Assembly: GCA_963795825.1 (NCBI GenBank)
Contig: CAWCIW010000002.1
Span: forward strand, 310,001-374,000
DNA from: BOG-908 sp963795825
GTDB lineage: Bacteria; Pseudomonadota; Alphaproteobacteria; Acetobacterales; Acetobacteraceae
Length of the DNA: 64,000 nt
Reading direction: 5' to 3'
The notes under the pieces are model-generated. The model was not told where the DNA came from. It made no database searches and worked only from the letters and a program-made list of their open reading frames with translations. This document shows, piece after piece, positions 27,124-35,542 of this stretch; the first letter of the stretch is position 1, and the number at the start of each line of letters is the position of its first letter. The position numbers and the translations under genes were made by a program.

Positions 27124-29307
27124 ATGAACGCGCCGATCGACGCCACGCTTGCCAAATCCTTCGGCCTCAACGAGGAAGAATACGGCCGCGTCCTGTCCAT
27201 CATGGGCCGCACGCCGACACTGACCGAGCTCGGAATCTTCTCGGTGATGTGGTCCGAGCATTGCAGCTACAAATCCAGCCGCGTGTGGTTGCGGGAGCTG
27301 CCGACCGAAGCGCCCTGGGTGATACACGGGCCGGGTGAGAACGCCGGAGTCGTCGATATCGGCGAGGGGCTGGCTGCGATCTTCAAGATGGAGTCGCATA
27401 ACCATCCGAGCTTCATCGAGCCCTACCAGGGTGCCGCCACCGGCGTGGGCGGCATTCTGCGTGATGTGTTCACCATGGGCGCGCGCCCTGTCGCCAACCT
27501 GAACGCGCTGCGCTTCGGGCGGCCGGAACATCCGGCGACGAAGCGCGTGGTGGACGGCGTGGTGCGCGGCATCGGCGGCTACGGCAATTGCGTGGGCGTG
27601 CCGACGGTGGGCGGCGAGGTGAATTTCCACGCGGCGTATGACGGCAACCCGCTGGTCAATGCGATGACGGTGGGTATCGCGCGGAAGGACCGGATATTCC
27701 TAAGCGCGGCGGCGGGTGTGGGCAATCCGGTGGTCTATGTCGGCAGCCGGACCGGGCGCGACGGGATACATGGCGCCACCATGGCGTCGGCGGAGTTCGG
27801 CGCCGATGCGGAGAGCAAGCGGCCGACCGTGCAGGTGGGCGATCCGTTCACCGAAAAGCTGCTGATCGAGGCGTGTCTGGAGCTGATGGGCACGGATGCG
27901 ATCGTGGCGATACAGGACATGGGGGCGGCGGGGCTGACCAGCTCGTCGGTGGAGATGGCGGGCAAGGGCGGGGTGGGCATCGAGCTGGACCTCGATGCGT
28001 GCCCGCAGCGCGAGACGGGCATGTCGGCTTACGAGATGATGCTGTCGGAGAGCCAGGAGCGCATGCTGATGGTGCTACGGCCGGACCGGCAGGATCTGGC
28101 GCGCGCGATCTTCGAAAAATGGGAGCTGGATTTCGCGGTTATCGGGCATCTGACCGATACCGGGCACATTGTGATACGCCATCAGGGAAGGGTGGAGGCG
28201 GATATTCCGCTCGATCCGTTGGCCGATCTGGCGCCTTCGTATCGGCGGCCTTTCACCGAGCCGGTGCCGCCGGCGCCTTTGGGCGATGTGGCCGATCCGG
28301 TTGGCATCGAGGCGGCGCTGCTGGCGCTGATCGCATGCCCGGATCTGTGCAGCCGCGCCTGGATCACCGACCAGTATGACAGCACGATCGGCGGGCAGAC
28401 GGTGCGTCGGCCGGGGGCGGCGGATGCGGCGATCGTGCGGCTGGAGGGTAGCCGGCGCGCGCTGGCGCTGACCACCGATTGCACGCCGCGGTATTGCGCG
28501 GCGGACCCGGCGATGGGCGGCAGGCAGGCGGTGGCCGAGGCCTGGCGCAATATTACCGCGACCGGGGCGCGGCCGCTGGCGGTGACGGACAACCTCAATT
28601 TCGGCAATCCGGAAAAGCCGGAGATCATGGGCCAGTTCGTGGCCGCGGTGCGCGGTTTGGGGGAGGCGTGCCGGGCGCTGGATTTCCCGGTCGTGAGCGG
28701 CAATGTGAGTTTGTATAACGAGACGCAGGGGACGGCAATTTTGCCCACGCCGGCGATCGGCGGGTTGGGGGTGCTGGACGATGCGTCGGCCTCTATGGGG
28801 CTGGCGCTGCGCGATGGCGACACGCTGGTTCTGGTGGGCGCGACGGTGGGGCATCTCGGGTGTTCGCTGTGGCTGCGCGAGATCGCCGGTCGGGAGGAGG
28901 GCGCGCCGCCGCCGGTGGATCTGGCCGCGGAACGGCAGAACGGCGACTTTGTGCGTCGGATGATTGTTGCCGGTGCGGTGCGCGCTTGCCACGATGTGTC
29001 CGATGGCGGGTTGCTGGTGGCGTTGGCCGAGATGGCGATGGCGGGGCCGGTGGGCGTTACGCTGGCCGCGGCACCCGCGGGTCCGGCGGCGCATGAATGG
29101 TGGTTCGGCGAGGACCAGGCGCGCTACGTAGTGGCGACGGACAACCCCGCTTTGGTGCTGCGCGACGCCGGCGCGGCCGGCGTGGAAGCGCGCGTTCTGG
29201 GCCGTGCCGGCGGCGATGGTTTGACACTGCCCGATGGCGTGACCATATCCGGAGCCGCGCTGCACGAGGCCCATGACCGCTTTTTCGCGGCGTGGATGAA
29301 GGACTGA
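27124..29307 (+). CDS. purL: Phosphoribosylformylglycinamidine synthase subunit II
   Basis: 727 residues, the small (Gram-positive-type) PurL that works with PurQ and PurS to convert FGAR to FGAM. N-terminal SVMWSEHCSYKSSR, the ATP/Mg site FKMESHNHPSFIEPYQGAATG (seen in part), and the two AIRS-like halves (AAGLTSSSVEMAGKGG; ACHDVSDGGLLVALAEMAM) are all present. Length fits the family. It follows purQ by 3 nt and precedes bolA by 6 nt, so the run is one operon. Confidence 0.97.
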   Translation: MNAPIDATLAKSFGLNEEEYGRVLSIMGRTPTLTELGIFSVMWSEHCSYKSSRVWLRELPTEAPWVIHGPGENAGVVDIGEGLAAIFKMESHNHPSFIEPYQGAATGVGGILRDVFTMGARPVANLNALRFGRPEHPATKRVVDGVVRGIGGYGNCVGVPTVGGEVNFHAAYDGNPLVNAMTVGIARKDRIFLSAAAGVGNPVVYVGSRTGRDGIHGATMASAEFGADAESKRPTVQVGDPFTEKLLIEACLELMGTDAIVAIQDMGAAGLTSSSVEMAGKGGVGIELDLDACPQRETGMSAYEMMLSESQERMLMVLRPDRQDLARAIFEKWELDFAVIGHLTDTGHIVIRHQGRVEADIPLDPLADLAPSYRRPFTEPVPPAPLGDVADPVGIEAALLALIACPDLCSRAWITDQYDSTIGGQTVRRPGAADAAIVRLEGSRRALALTTDCTPRYCAADPAMGGRQAVAEAWRNITATGARPLAVTDNLNFGNPEKPEIMGQFVAAVRGLGEACRALDFPVVSGNVSLYNETQGTAILPTPAIGGLGVLDDASASMGLALRDGDTLVLVGATVGHLGCSLWLREIAGREEGAPPPVDLAAERQNGDFVRRMIVAGAVRACHDVSDGGLLVALAEMAMAGPVGVTLAAAPAGPAAHEWWFGEDQARYVVATDNPALVLRDAGAAGVEARVLGRAGGDGLTLPDGVTISGAALHEAHDRFFAAWMKD

Positions 29308-29313
29308 AACCAG

Positions 29314-29562
29314 ATGGCGATGTCGGCCGCCGAAATAGAGACCCTGATACGCACGGCACTGCCGGACGCCCAGGTGAGCGTGGAGGATCTGGCCGGCGAC
29401 GGCGACCATTACGCGGCGCGTATCGTCAGCGAGAGTTTCAGGGGCCGCAGCCGCATCCAGCAACACCAGATGGTGTTTTCCGCGCTGGGCGGCCGCATGG
29501 GCGGTGTGCTCCATGCGCTGGCGTTGCAGACATCCGTGCCAAACCAGGAGACATCCCAATGA
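29314..29562 (+). CDS. BolA/IbaG family protein
   Basis: 82-residue BolA-fold protein. The class II KH-like fold shows in EIETLIRTALPDAQVSVEDLAGD and SRIQQHQMVFSALGG (with the conserved R-x-x-x-H in the second). BolA-like proteins bind monothiol glutaredoxins and [2Fe-2S] clusters, and the very next gene is exactly such a glutaredoxin, overlapping by ATGA at 29559. Context therefore supports an iron-sulfur trafficking role. The start MAMSAAEIE at 29314 lies 6 nt after the purL stop. Confidence 0.92.
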   Translation: MAMSAAEIETLIRTALPDAQVSVEDLAGDGDHYAARIVSESFRGRSRIQQHQMVFSALGGRMGGVLHALALQTSVPNQETSQ

Positions 29563-29900
29563 GTGACACAGCGACCACCGCCCGTATCGAGCACGAGATC
29601 GCTGCAAATCCCGTGATGCTCTACATGAAGGGCACCGCGATGTTCCCGCAATGCGGCTTCTCCGCACGCGTGGTGCAGATATTGACGCATCTCGGCGTGC
29701 AGTTCGGCACCGCGAACGTGCTCGAGGACCCTGCTTTGCGCGATGGCATCAAGGCTTTTTCGAACTGGCCGACTGTGCCGCAGCTCTATGTGAAGGGCGA
29801 GTTCGTCGGCGGGTGCGACATCATCACCGAGATGTTCCAGGCGGGCGAGCTGGAGAGCCTGCTGGCCGAGAAGGGTGTGGCGCATACCGCGCAGGCCTGA
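29559..29900 (+). CDS. grxD: Monothiol glutaredoxin Grx4 type
   Basis: 113 residues with the CGFS active site (FPQCGFSARVV, Cys32), the GSH-binding TVPQLYVKGEFVGGCDI, and the WP motif of the family. CGFS glutaredoxins bind a [2Fe-2S] cluster with BolA partners and act in cluster delivery and iron sensing. It is coupled to the bolA-like gene by a 4-nt overlap. It is followed by a weak hairpin at 29979-30002. Confidence 0.95.
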   Translation: MSDTATTARIEHEIAANPVMLYMKGTAMFPQCGFSARVVQILTHLGVQFGTANVLEDPALRDGIKAFSNWPTVPQLYVKGEFVGGCDIITEMFQAGELESLLAEKGVAHTAQA

Positions 29901-29978
29901 ACATTTCGCCCGCGTTTGCGTCGGAATGCACCGCAGCGCGTAGCGTAATGTTTGCCTGCTCGGGCAGGGTGTTCTACT

Positions 29979-30002
29979 AAGCCTCACGCTTCTGTGAGGT
30001 TT
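29979..30002 (+). terminator. Weak terminator or leader hairpin after grxD
   Basis: Stem CCTCAC/GTGAGG with loop GCTTCT, extendable by three A/G-T pairs, followed by only TTT. Its 3' arm also contains the GAGG that would be the ribosome site for the GTG start at 30005. Confidence 0.45.
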
Positions 30003-30004
30003 GG

Positions 30005-31192
30005 GTGAGCGGTTCAACGGCGCTGGCGACGACACGGGCGGCCATGCTGCCACCTTTGTTGTCTGTGTATCTGGATTTCGTGCGTCTCGGGGCGGCGCTG
30101 GTCGTGGTGTTGCACCATTGCTGGCCGCTCCTGTTTCCCGCCCGGGCGCTGCCCTGGCCTGGCCACGAGGCTGTCGTGGTATTCTTCGTGCTGTCCGGGC
30201 TGGTGATCGCGCACGCCACCAACCGGCCGGGCATGACGGCGCGCCTCTATGGCGTGCATCGCGCGGCGCGCGTGGCGTCCGTGGCAGTGCCGGCCTTGCT
30301 GCTGTCCGGCGCGATCTGCGTGGCAGCGCGCGGCGCCGGGCTAGGCGATGCGGCGCCCGGCGTATCGGATATGAGCGACGCGGCGTGGCGCCTGCTGGCC
30401 AATGTCGGCTTCGTCGCGCAGAACTGGCGTCTCGATGTCAGCCCGCCGCTCGATGCGCCATTCTGGTCGCTGAATTTCGAGATCTGGTATTATGCGCTGT
30501 TCGGCGCCTGGCTGTTCCTCGACGGCCATCGCCGCACGGCCGCGATCCTGGCGATCAGCGTGATTGCCGGGCCGAAGATACTCCTGCTGCTGCCGGTCTG
30601 GCTGCTCGGCGTGGCGGTGTATTGGCATCGGCCGAATCTGGGCGCGCGGACGGCGCTGGCGGTGTTCCTGCTGACCGCGCTGCTGGCCTGCGCGGTGAGC
30701 TTCGGCCATATGTCGATCTGGTTGCGTATCCACATGGCGGCCTGCTGGCCGGGCGCGATGGCCGCGCTGCATGGCGCCAACCAGTTTCTGGGCGACTGGC
30801 TGCTGGGCTTGCTGGTGGCCGCCAATTTTGCGGCGGCCGCGTGCCTCGGGCGGTTCGGCGCGGTTCTGCTGCGGGCGGCCGGGCCGATACGCTGGGCGGC
30901 CGGCTGCACGTTCTCGGCGTATCTGTATCACATGCCGTTGCTGGCGGGGGCTGTTCTGCTGCTGCATCTGCGCGGGGCGGCGGCGCTGCTGGCTGTGCTG
31001 GCCGGGGTGGTGGCTTTGGCGGAGGTGAGCGAGCGGCGGGTTTCGGCGGTGCGCCGGGGGGTTGGGGGTTTGGTGACTTCTGGGAAGGAAGCAAGCAGTC
31101 CTTTTTTGAAAAAAAGGACCAAAAAACTTTCACTTCCCCGCCTGCACGGAGATTGTGGCTTCTGTCTGCAGGCGTATGGACTTGCACGATGA
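30005..31192 (+). CDS. Acyltransferase family 3 membrane protein
   Basis: 395 residues from GTG 30005 (GAGG six bases upstream); ATG 30044 is an alternative. Family 3 acyltransferases O-acylate surface glycans or other exported molecules. The first helix YLDFVRLGAALVVVLHHCW contains the catalytic-type His, and VVFFVLSGLVIAHATNRP is the second signature; about nine further helices follow. The last 40 residues (from KEASSPFLKKRTKKL on) are translated from the repeat element at 31082-31270, so the native C-terminus has probably been replaced. Confidence 0.82.
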   Translation: MSGSTALATTRAAMLPPLLSVYLDFVRLGAALVVVLHHCWPLLFPARALPWPGHEAVVVFFVLSGLVIAHATNRPGMTARLYGVHRAARVASVAVPALLLSGAICVAARGAGLGDAAPGVSDMSDAAWRLLANVGFVAQNWRLDVSPPLDAPFWSLNFEIWYYALFGAWLFLDGHRRTAAILAISVIAGPKILLLLPVWLLGVAVYWHRPNLGARTALAVFLLTALLACAVSFGHMSIWLRIHMAACWPGAMAALHGANQFLGDWLLGLLVAANFAAAACLGRFGAVLLRAAGPIRWAAGCTFSAYLYHMPLLAGAVLLLHLRGAAALLAVLAGVVALAEVSERRVSAVRRGVGGLVTSGKEASSPFLKKRTKKLSLPRLHGDCGFCLQAYGLAR

Positions 31193-31270
31193 AAACGGGC
31201 GCTGGTGCAGGCGCCAGGAGCAAAAGTTTTTTGGTCCTTTTTTTCAAAAAAGGACTGCTTGCTTCCTTAC
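31082..31270. repeat. Intergenic palindromic element, A-G-A unit (copy 11)
   Basis: A arms with TTTTTTGAAAAAAA and TTTTTTTCAAAAAA loops, G centre CGCCTGCAC...GTGCAGGCGCC with inner CTGCAGGCG. The left part is inside the acyltransferase reading frame. Confidence 0.92.
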
Positions 31271-31324
31271 CGCCCATCCACCCCCAACCTGCCCAACACA
31301 GAAGCACGGTGATACATCCCGCCA

Positions 31325-31960
31325 ATGAGCCCGGGTCCCACAGCCACGCGCAGCTACCACCACGGCAACCTCCGCGAGGCGCTGATCGCGGCCGCACTCG
31401 ACATGATTCGCACCAGCGGGCCCAACGGATTCACCCTGGCCGAAGTGGCGCGCACGGTAGGCGTGAGCGGTGCCGCGCCATACCGGCATTTCCGCGACCG
31501 CAATGCGCTGATCGCCGAAATCGCCAAGCAGGGCTTCGAGAAATTCACCGAGGAGCTGTTCGCCGCCTGGGATGACGGACGGCCGAACCCGGTGGCCGCG
31601 ATCGAGGCGTGCGCGCGCGCCTATCTCGGGTTTGCGCGGCGCGAGCCGGCCTTCTACGCCGCGATGTTCGAACCGGGGTTTCCGCTGGAGGACGATCCGG
31701 CCCTGCTCACCGCCTCCGAACGGGCGTTCGGGGTATTGCGCCTGGCAGCCGATGCGGCGGTGCGGGCGATGAAGCAGAGCGGAAGGCCGCCGTCGCTGAT
31801 GGTGGCGCTGCATGTATGGTCGATGTGTCATGGTGTTGCAGCGTTGTTCATCGAGGGGCCCAGCGGGTCCCGGCGCAAGCTGCCGATGGCGCCGGAGGAT
31901 CTGCTGGAGGCGGGGCTGCTGATCTATCTGCAGTCGGTGGACCAGTCGCCCGGGCGGTGA
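31325..31960 (+). CDS. TetR/AcrR family transcriptional regulator
   Basis: 211 residues. The N-terminal DNA-binding domain has YHHGNLREALIAAALDMI followed by the HTH FTLAEVARTVGVSGAAPYRHF (in parts; about 36-57). The C-terminal ligand domain is of the WHG (TetR_C_33) type, with ALHVWSMCHGVAALF. A perfect 7-bp inverted repeat at 32013-32031, just downstream between this gene and the DUF2852-like gene, is the best candidate operator. It likely represses that gene and possibly itself indirectly. Confidence 0.92.
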   Translation: MSPGPTATRSYHHGNLREALIAAALDMIRTSGPNGFTLAEVARTVGVSGAAPYRHFRDRNALIAEIAKQGFEKFTEELFAAWDDGRPNPVAAIEACARAYLGFARREPAFYAAMFEPGFPLEDDPALLTASERAFGVLRLAADAAVRAMKQSGRPPSLMVALHVWSMCHGVAALFIEGPSGSRRKLPMAPEDLLEAGLLIYLQSVDQSPGR

Positions 31961-32012
31961 GACGCGGCGACACGAATCAAGGGTCTTGACTCGGCAACGG
32001 CTTCGTCCATCT

Positions 32013-32031
32013 ATGTAAATGTGTTTTACAT
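32013..32031. promoter_or_regulatory. Inverted-repeat operator, probable TetR site
   Basis: ATGTAAA-TGTGT-TTTACAT, perfect 7-bp arms with a 5-bp spacer, 21 bp before the GTG start at 32052. A TTGACT at 31986-31991 could be the -35, which would place the palindrome over the -10/start region. Confidence 0.65.
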
Positions 32032-32051
32032 TCACGCTCGGGAGATGTGAC

Positions 32052-32429
32052 GTGCAGTTAGTCGAAAAGCTTGACGAGTATGGCAAGGGCGCCTGGATCG
32101 CGCTGATCATCCTCGGGTTCTGGTCGTTCTGGCCGATCGGCCTGACGGCGCTGATGTTCGTGCTGTTCAGCGGCCGGGCCAGGGCGTGGCGCTGCCAGTC
32201 CCGCGGGCAGTGGCACAACACCAACATGCGCGGCCGCGGCCGGCGGTTTGGCGGCATGCAATCCAGCGGCAACGCTGCGTTCGATGAATACCGCGTCGAG
32301 ACGATAAAGCGGCTGGAAGACGAGCAGAAGGACTTCGTCGAATACCTGGAGAAGCTGCGCCAGGCCAAGGACAAGCAGGAGTTCGACCAGTTCATGGCCG
32401 ACCGCCGCACCCCCCCCGTGCAGGCCTAA
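32052..32429 (+). CDS. DUF2852-like membrane protein
   Basis: 125 residues from GTG 32052, preceded by GGGAG. One or two N-terminal hydrophobic helices (GAWIALIILGFWSFWPIGLTALMFVLFSG, in parts) are followed by a basic, Gly/Asn-rich stretch (NTNMRGRGRRFGGMQSSGN) and a charged coiled-coil-like C-terminus (ETIKRLEDEQKDFVEYLEKLRQAKDK, in parts). This layout matches DUF2852 proteins of alphaproteobacteria, whose function is unknown. It is transcribed alone behind a TetR-type operator and ends at a good terminator. Confidence 0.82.
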   Translation: MQLVEKLDEYGKGAWIALIILGFWSFWPIGLTALMFVLFSGRARAWRCQSRGQWHNTNMRGRGRRFGGMQSSGNAAFDEYRVETIKRLEDEQKDFVEYLEKLRQAKDKQEFDQFMADRRTPPVQA

Positions 32430-32433
32430 TGCC

Positions 32434-32463
32434 AAGGCGCGCTCCTCCGGGAGCGCGCCTTTC
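32434..32463 (+). terminator. Rho-independent terminator after the DUF2852-like gene
   Basis: 11-bp perfect stem AAGGCGCGCTC / GAGCGCGCCTT with loop CTCCGG and a short T run, 4 nt after the stop codon. Confidence 0.8.
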
Positions 32464-32482
32464 CCACGACTTCCGCGAAAGC

Positions 32483-32534
32483 GGAGCAAAAGTTTTTTGC
32501 TTCTTTTTTGCAAAAAAGAAGGCCTTCCTTCCTC
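32483..32534. repeat. Intergenic palindromic element, single B arm (copy 12)
   Basis: GAGCAAAAGTTTTTTGCTTC, loop TTTTTTGCAAAAAA, GAAGGCCTTCC. Lone right-hand arm downstream of the terminator. Confidence 0.85.
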
Positions 32535-32589
32535 TTCCGCCGCCCATACCGTAGAAAAGGCGCCAAGAGTTAAGGTCGGCACCCCCCCC

Positions 32590-33891
32590 ATGTTCCTGGC
32601 CAAAATCGCGCAGCTAGGCCGGAAATGGCAGAGGGATGCCCCATCCAAGCCGCAAGCGCCCACACTGCAAGGCGCGATAGAGGAACTGAGCGAACACCAC
32701 GTGGCCGGCTGGCTCAGGGATCCCTCCGATCCCGACAGGCGCGTGCCGTATGAGGTGGTATGTGCGCAGACCGGCCGGATACTCGCCGCGGGCGTGGCCG
32801 ACCAGTATCGCCGGCATCTGAGCTGGAAGGGTATCGGCGATGCGGCGCATGGTTTCCATGCCAGGGTTGCAGCACCCGGCGGGCTGACGGTGCGCGCGGC
32901 CGGCGGACGGGCCGCGCTGGAGGTGGTGGCAGAGCCGCGCACCCGGTTCGAGCCGCTGCTGCATATCGCGATGGATGTGGTGGATAACTGCAACCTGCGT
33001 TGTCCGTTCTGCCTGTACGATTACGCCAACACCAGGACGACGCATTTCATGACGCCGCAGACGCTGCAGGCGGCGCTGCGTTTTCTGCCCTATGTGCGTC
33101 AGGGCCAGTTCTGGTTCTCCTGCCTGCACGAGCCGACATTGCATCCGGATCTGATGGCGTTCATCGACACCGTGCCGGCCGAATACAGGAAGAAGCTGTT
33201 CTACACGACCAACCTGGCCAAGCGCATGCCGGATTCGTATTTCGACTGGCTGGCGCAAAGCGGTTTGCACAACATCAACGTTTCGATCGAGAGCCGCGAT
33301 CCGGCGATCTACGAGCGGATGCGCAAGGGTGCGCGATATCGCATCTTCGTGGAGAACTGGGACAGGCTGCTGGACGCGTTCGCGCGCGCCCCGGCGCCGC
33401 CGCTGCTGCGCTACACGACGATGGCGTATAGATCCAATCTCGAAGAATTGCCCGCGCTTGCGACGTATCTGCTGGAAGAGCGCAGGGCCTGGCAGGTGGA
33501 GATGCGCTACACGTTCGACCTGCCGTATATCCCAGCCGAGTTCCGCGCTGCCGAGTTCCTCGATGCGGCGGACTGGGTGCGGCTGCGCGAAAACCTGCCG
33601 CCCTATCCCAGTAACCGGCTGCTGCTGATGGCGGCGCCCGAAATGGTTCCGCAGGAAAGTGCGGCGCCGCCGGCGGTACCCGCGCAACCCGAACCTGGGC
33701 GAACGGACCGGTTCCTGGCGGATTATTACATGTTCCGCCTGTCCTGGGACGGCACGTTGCGGGTGATCGGCGTCTCGCCGGAAAGCCGCTACGGCAACGT
33801 GATCGAGCGCGAAATGCTGGTCAGCAACGTGAACGCGATCGACGACGCGCGCGGTTTCATCGACAGTCTTTCCCGCCAGAACGCCGCATGA
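32590..33891 (+). CDS. Radical SAM protein with N-terminal beta domain
   Basis: 433 residues. Residues about 28-115 form a beta-type domain (HHVAGWLRDPSDPDRRVPYEV ... GIGDAAHGFHARV) of the kind often fused to glycosyltransferases in Acetobacteraceae. Next comes the radical SAM core with the 4Fe-4S motif CNLRCPFC (Cys134, 138, 141), followed by FWFSCLHEPTLHPDL and FYTTNLAKRMP, as in SPASM/Fe-S oxidoreductases. It cleaves SAM to a 5'-deoxyadenosyl radical; the substrate is unknown. ATG 32590 is chosen as the first after the repeat. The stop overlaps the next start by ATGA. Confidence 0.85.
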   Translation: MFLAKIAQLGRKWQRDAPSKPQAPTLQGAIEELSEHHVAGWLRDPSDPDRRVPYEVVCAQTGRILAAGVADQYRRHLSWKGIGDAAHGFHARVAAPGGLTVRAAGGRAALEVVAEPRTRFEPLLHIAMDVVDNCNLRCPFCLYDYANTRTTHFMTPQTLQAALRFLPYVRQGQFWFSCLHEPTLHPDLMAFIDTVPAEYRKKLFYTTNLAKRMPDSYFDWLAQSGLHNINVSIESRDPAIYERMRKGARYRIFVENWDRLLDAFARAPAPPLLRYTTMAYRSNLEELPALATYLLEERRAWQVEMRYTFDLPYIPAEFRAAEFLDAADWVRLRENLPPYPSNRLLLMAAPEMVPQESAAPPAVPAQPEPGRTDRFLADYYMFRLSWDGTLRVIGVSPESRYGNVIEREMLVSNVNAIDDARGFIDSLSRQNAA

Positions 33892-35276
33892 TTCCTGGCC
33901 GGGCGGCGGCACGGTCCAGCGCGCGGTTTTGGCTACTGGTTGCCTGCTGCGCCATCGTGCTGGGCGTGATTGCCGCCTATGCGGCGCTGTTGCCGCGCGC
34001 GCGCTGGGAGGGCGACGAATATCTCGTATTCGCGTTGCAGCGCGAACTCGGCTGGACGTTCTTCCGCCTGTGGTACGTGTCGTGGAGCCCACGTCTGTTC
34101 TCCGACGTGCTGTTCGGCCTGTATGGCATGGCCGTCCTCGCGCTGCACAGACCGCTGGCCGGGAGCTGCATGGCCGTCCTGTGGGCCGGCCTTGCAGCGG
34201 CGTGCGTGGTGCCGGCGTGGCGCGGGGGTCCTGGGCGGCTGTCCCGGCTGCTCGTCGGGTTGGGTCTGTTCGCGCTGTTCCTGGTGGGCCACGCCGCAAC
34301 GGAGGTGTTCTACTGGCCGGCCGGCGGGCTGTCCTACCTTCCCACGCTGGCAGGCGCGGTGTGGCTGTTCTGGCTTCTGGCCGACGGCGCGGGCGCGCAA
34401 GGCTGGCGGCAGGTGGGCGCGGCGGCCGCGTTGTTCGTGATCGGTGGATCGAGCGAGGTCGGCGTGTTCCTGGCGCTCGCTATCGCCGGGTGCGTGGGCC
34501 CTGCCCAGGTCGGGCAGCCCTGGCGGCGGGCATTGTGGCTGCTGCCGGGGGTGGCGGTCGCGCTGGTGGATCTGGGCCTCGTGCTGCACGCGCGCGTGGG
34601 CACGATCGAGATGGCGGATGGCGATCCCGCGGTGTTGCATCACGCAAGGGCGGCCGTGTTGCGGGCCATACCGTCGTTCGCGCGCGACCTCGCCAGGCCG
34701 GCGTATGGCGGTGGGTCCGCGGTGTCGGTGGAGCTGTCGCTCGCCGCGCGCCTCCTGGTGGTGCTCGGCGCGCATTGGTCGTTCGGCAGGATGGCGGGGC
34801 GGCGGCGGTTGCCGGTGGCGTTCGGCGTGGCGTTGCTGCTGGCGGCGTTCGCCTCCGGGGCCAGCGCGTATTACCAGTTCGGCCGGCTGTGCTGCGGGCG
34901 GCACGATACGATGCGCGCCTGCCTGATCGTGTTGGCACTGGCGTCGTTCGGCGCGGCCTGGCCGTACCGCAGGCCGGCGGCGGGTGCGGCGTGCTGGGCG
35001 GCCGCGGTGCTGCTGCTCTTCGTGCCGGCGGCGCCCTCCGTTCTGGCGGATTACCGCAGCATGGACCGCGCGATCGCCGCGCGCGCGCGCACCTGGCAGT
35101 CCGGCACCGCGCCTGGCAGCGCGATGGTGTTCGAGATCGAACCGCCCGGCAGGGTGTTGAGTAAAACGGGCTTCGCGCCGGGGCTCGCCAGGAGCGGACC
35201 GGCGGCGGCCTGGTGGCAGTCCGGCATATTGCGGTTCTTCGACAAGCAGACCGCAACGATCGTGCAGGCGCAGTAG
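33888..35276 (+). CDS. Polytopic membrane protein (DUF6056-like), unknown function
   Basis: 462 residues with about 10-12 hydrophobic helices (e.g. FWLLVACCAIVLGVIAAYAAL, LLVGLGLFALFLVGHAA). The first periplasmic loop RARWEGDEYLVFALQRELGW carries acidic residues in the place where GT-C-type transferases hold theirs, so a lipid-linked sugar transferase is possible but unproven. It overlaps the radical SAM gene by 4 nt, meaning the two are translated together and probably act in one pathway, perhaps on surface glycans. Followed by a full repeat unit. Confidence 0.7.
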   Translation: MIPGRAAARSSARFWLLVACCAIVLGVIAAYAALLPRARWEGDEYLVFALQRELGWTFFRLWYVSWSPRLFSDVLFGLYGMAVLALHRPLAGSCMAVLWAGLAAACVVPAWRGGPGRLSRLLVGLGLFALFLVGHAATEVFYWPAGGLSYLPTLAGAVWLFWLLADGAGAQGWRQVGAAAALFVIGGSSEVGVFLALAIAGCVGPAQVGQPWRRALWLLPGVAVALVDLGLVLHARVGTIEMADGDPAVLHHARAAVLRAIPSFARDLARPAYGGGSAVSVELSLAARLLVVLGAHWSFGRMAGRRRLPVAFGVALLLAAFASGASAYYQFGRLCCGRHDTMRACLIVLALASFGAAWPYRRPAAGAACWAAAVLLLFVPAAPSVLADYRSMDRAIAARARTWQSGTAPGSAMVFEIEPPGRVLSKTGFAPGLARSGPAAAWWQSGILRFFDKQTATIVQAQ

Positions 35277-35311
35277 GGCCGGCGCGCGCCTTATACGAGG
35301 CTAGGTTGAGA

Positions 35312-35513
35312 TTGACCCATCCAGGCAAGCAAGAAAGCAGTCCTTTTTCGAGAAAAAGGACCAAAAAGCTTTTGCTATGACGCCTGCAGCACAGCCTACG
35401 CTCGTATTGCAAGTCGATGCGGTTGCAGTAATAGCCAAATGCCGGTGCAGGCGTCACAGCAAAAGCTTTTTGCTTCTTTTTCTCGAAAAAGAAGGCCTTA
35501 CTTCCTTGCTGCC
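35312..35513. repeat. Intergenic palindromic element, A-G-B unit (copy 13)
   Basis: A arm with CGAG loop, G centre GACGCCTGCA...GTGCAGGCGTC containing TTGCAAGTCGATGCGGTTGCAG, and B arm with CTCG loop. The outer flank TTGACCCATCCAGGCAAGCAAG is shared with copy 23, so that unit is longer than average. Confidence 0.93.
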
Positions 35514-35542
35514 GACGAGTTCAGTCTTAAGACGGGTTGGTA

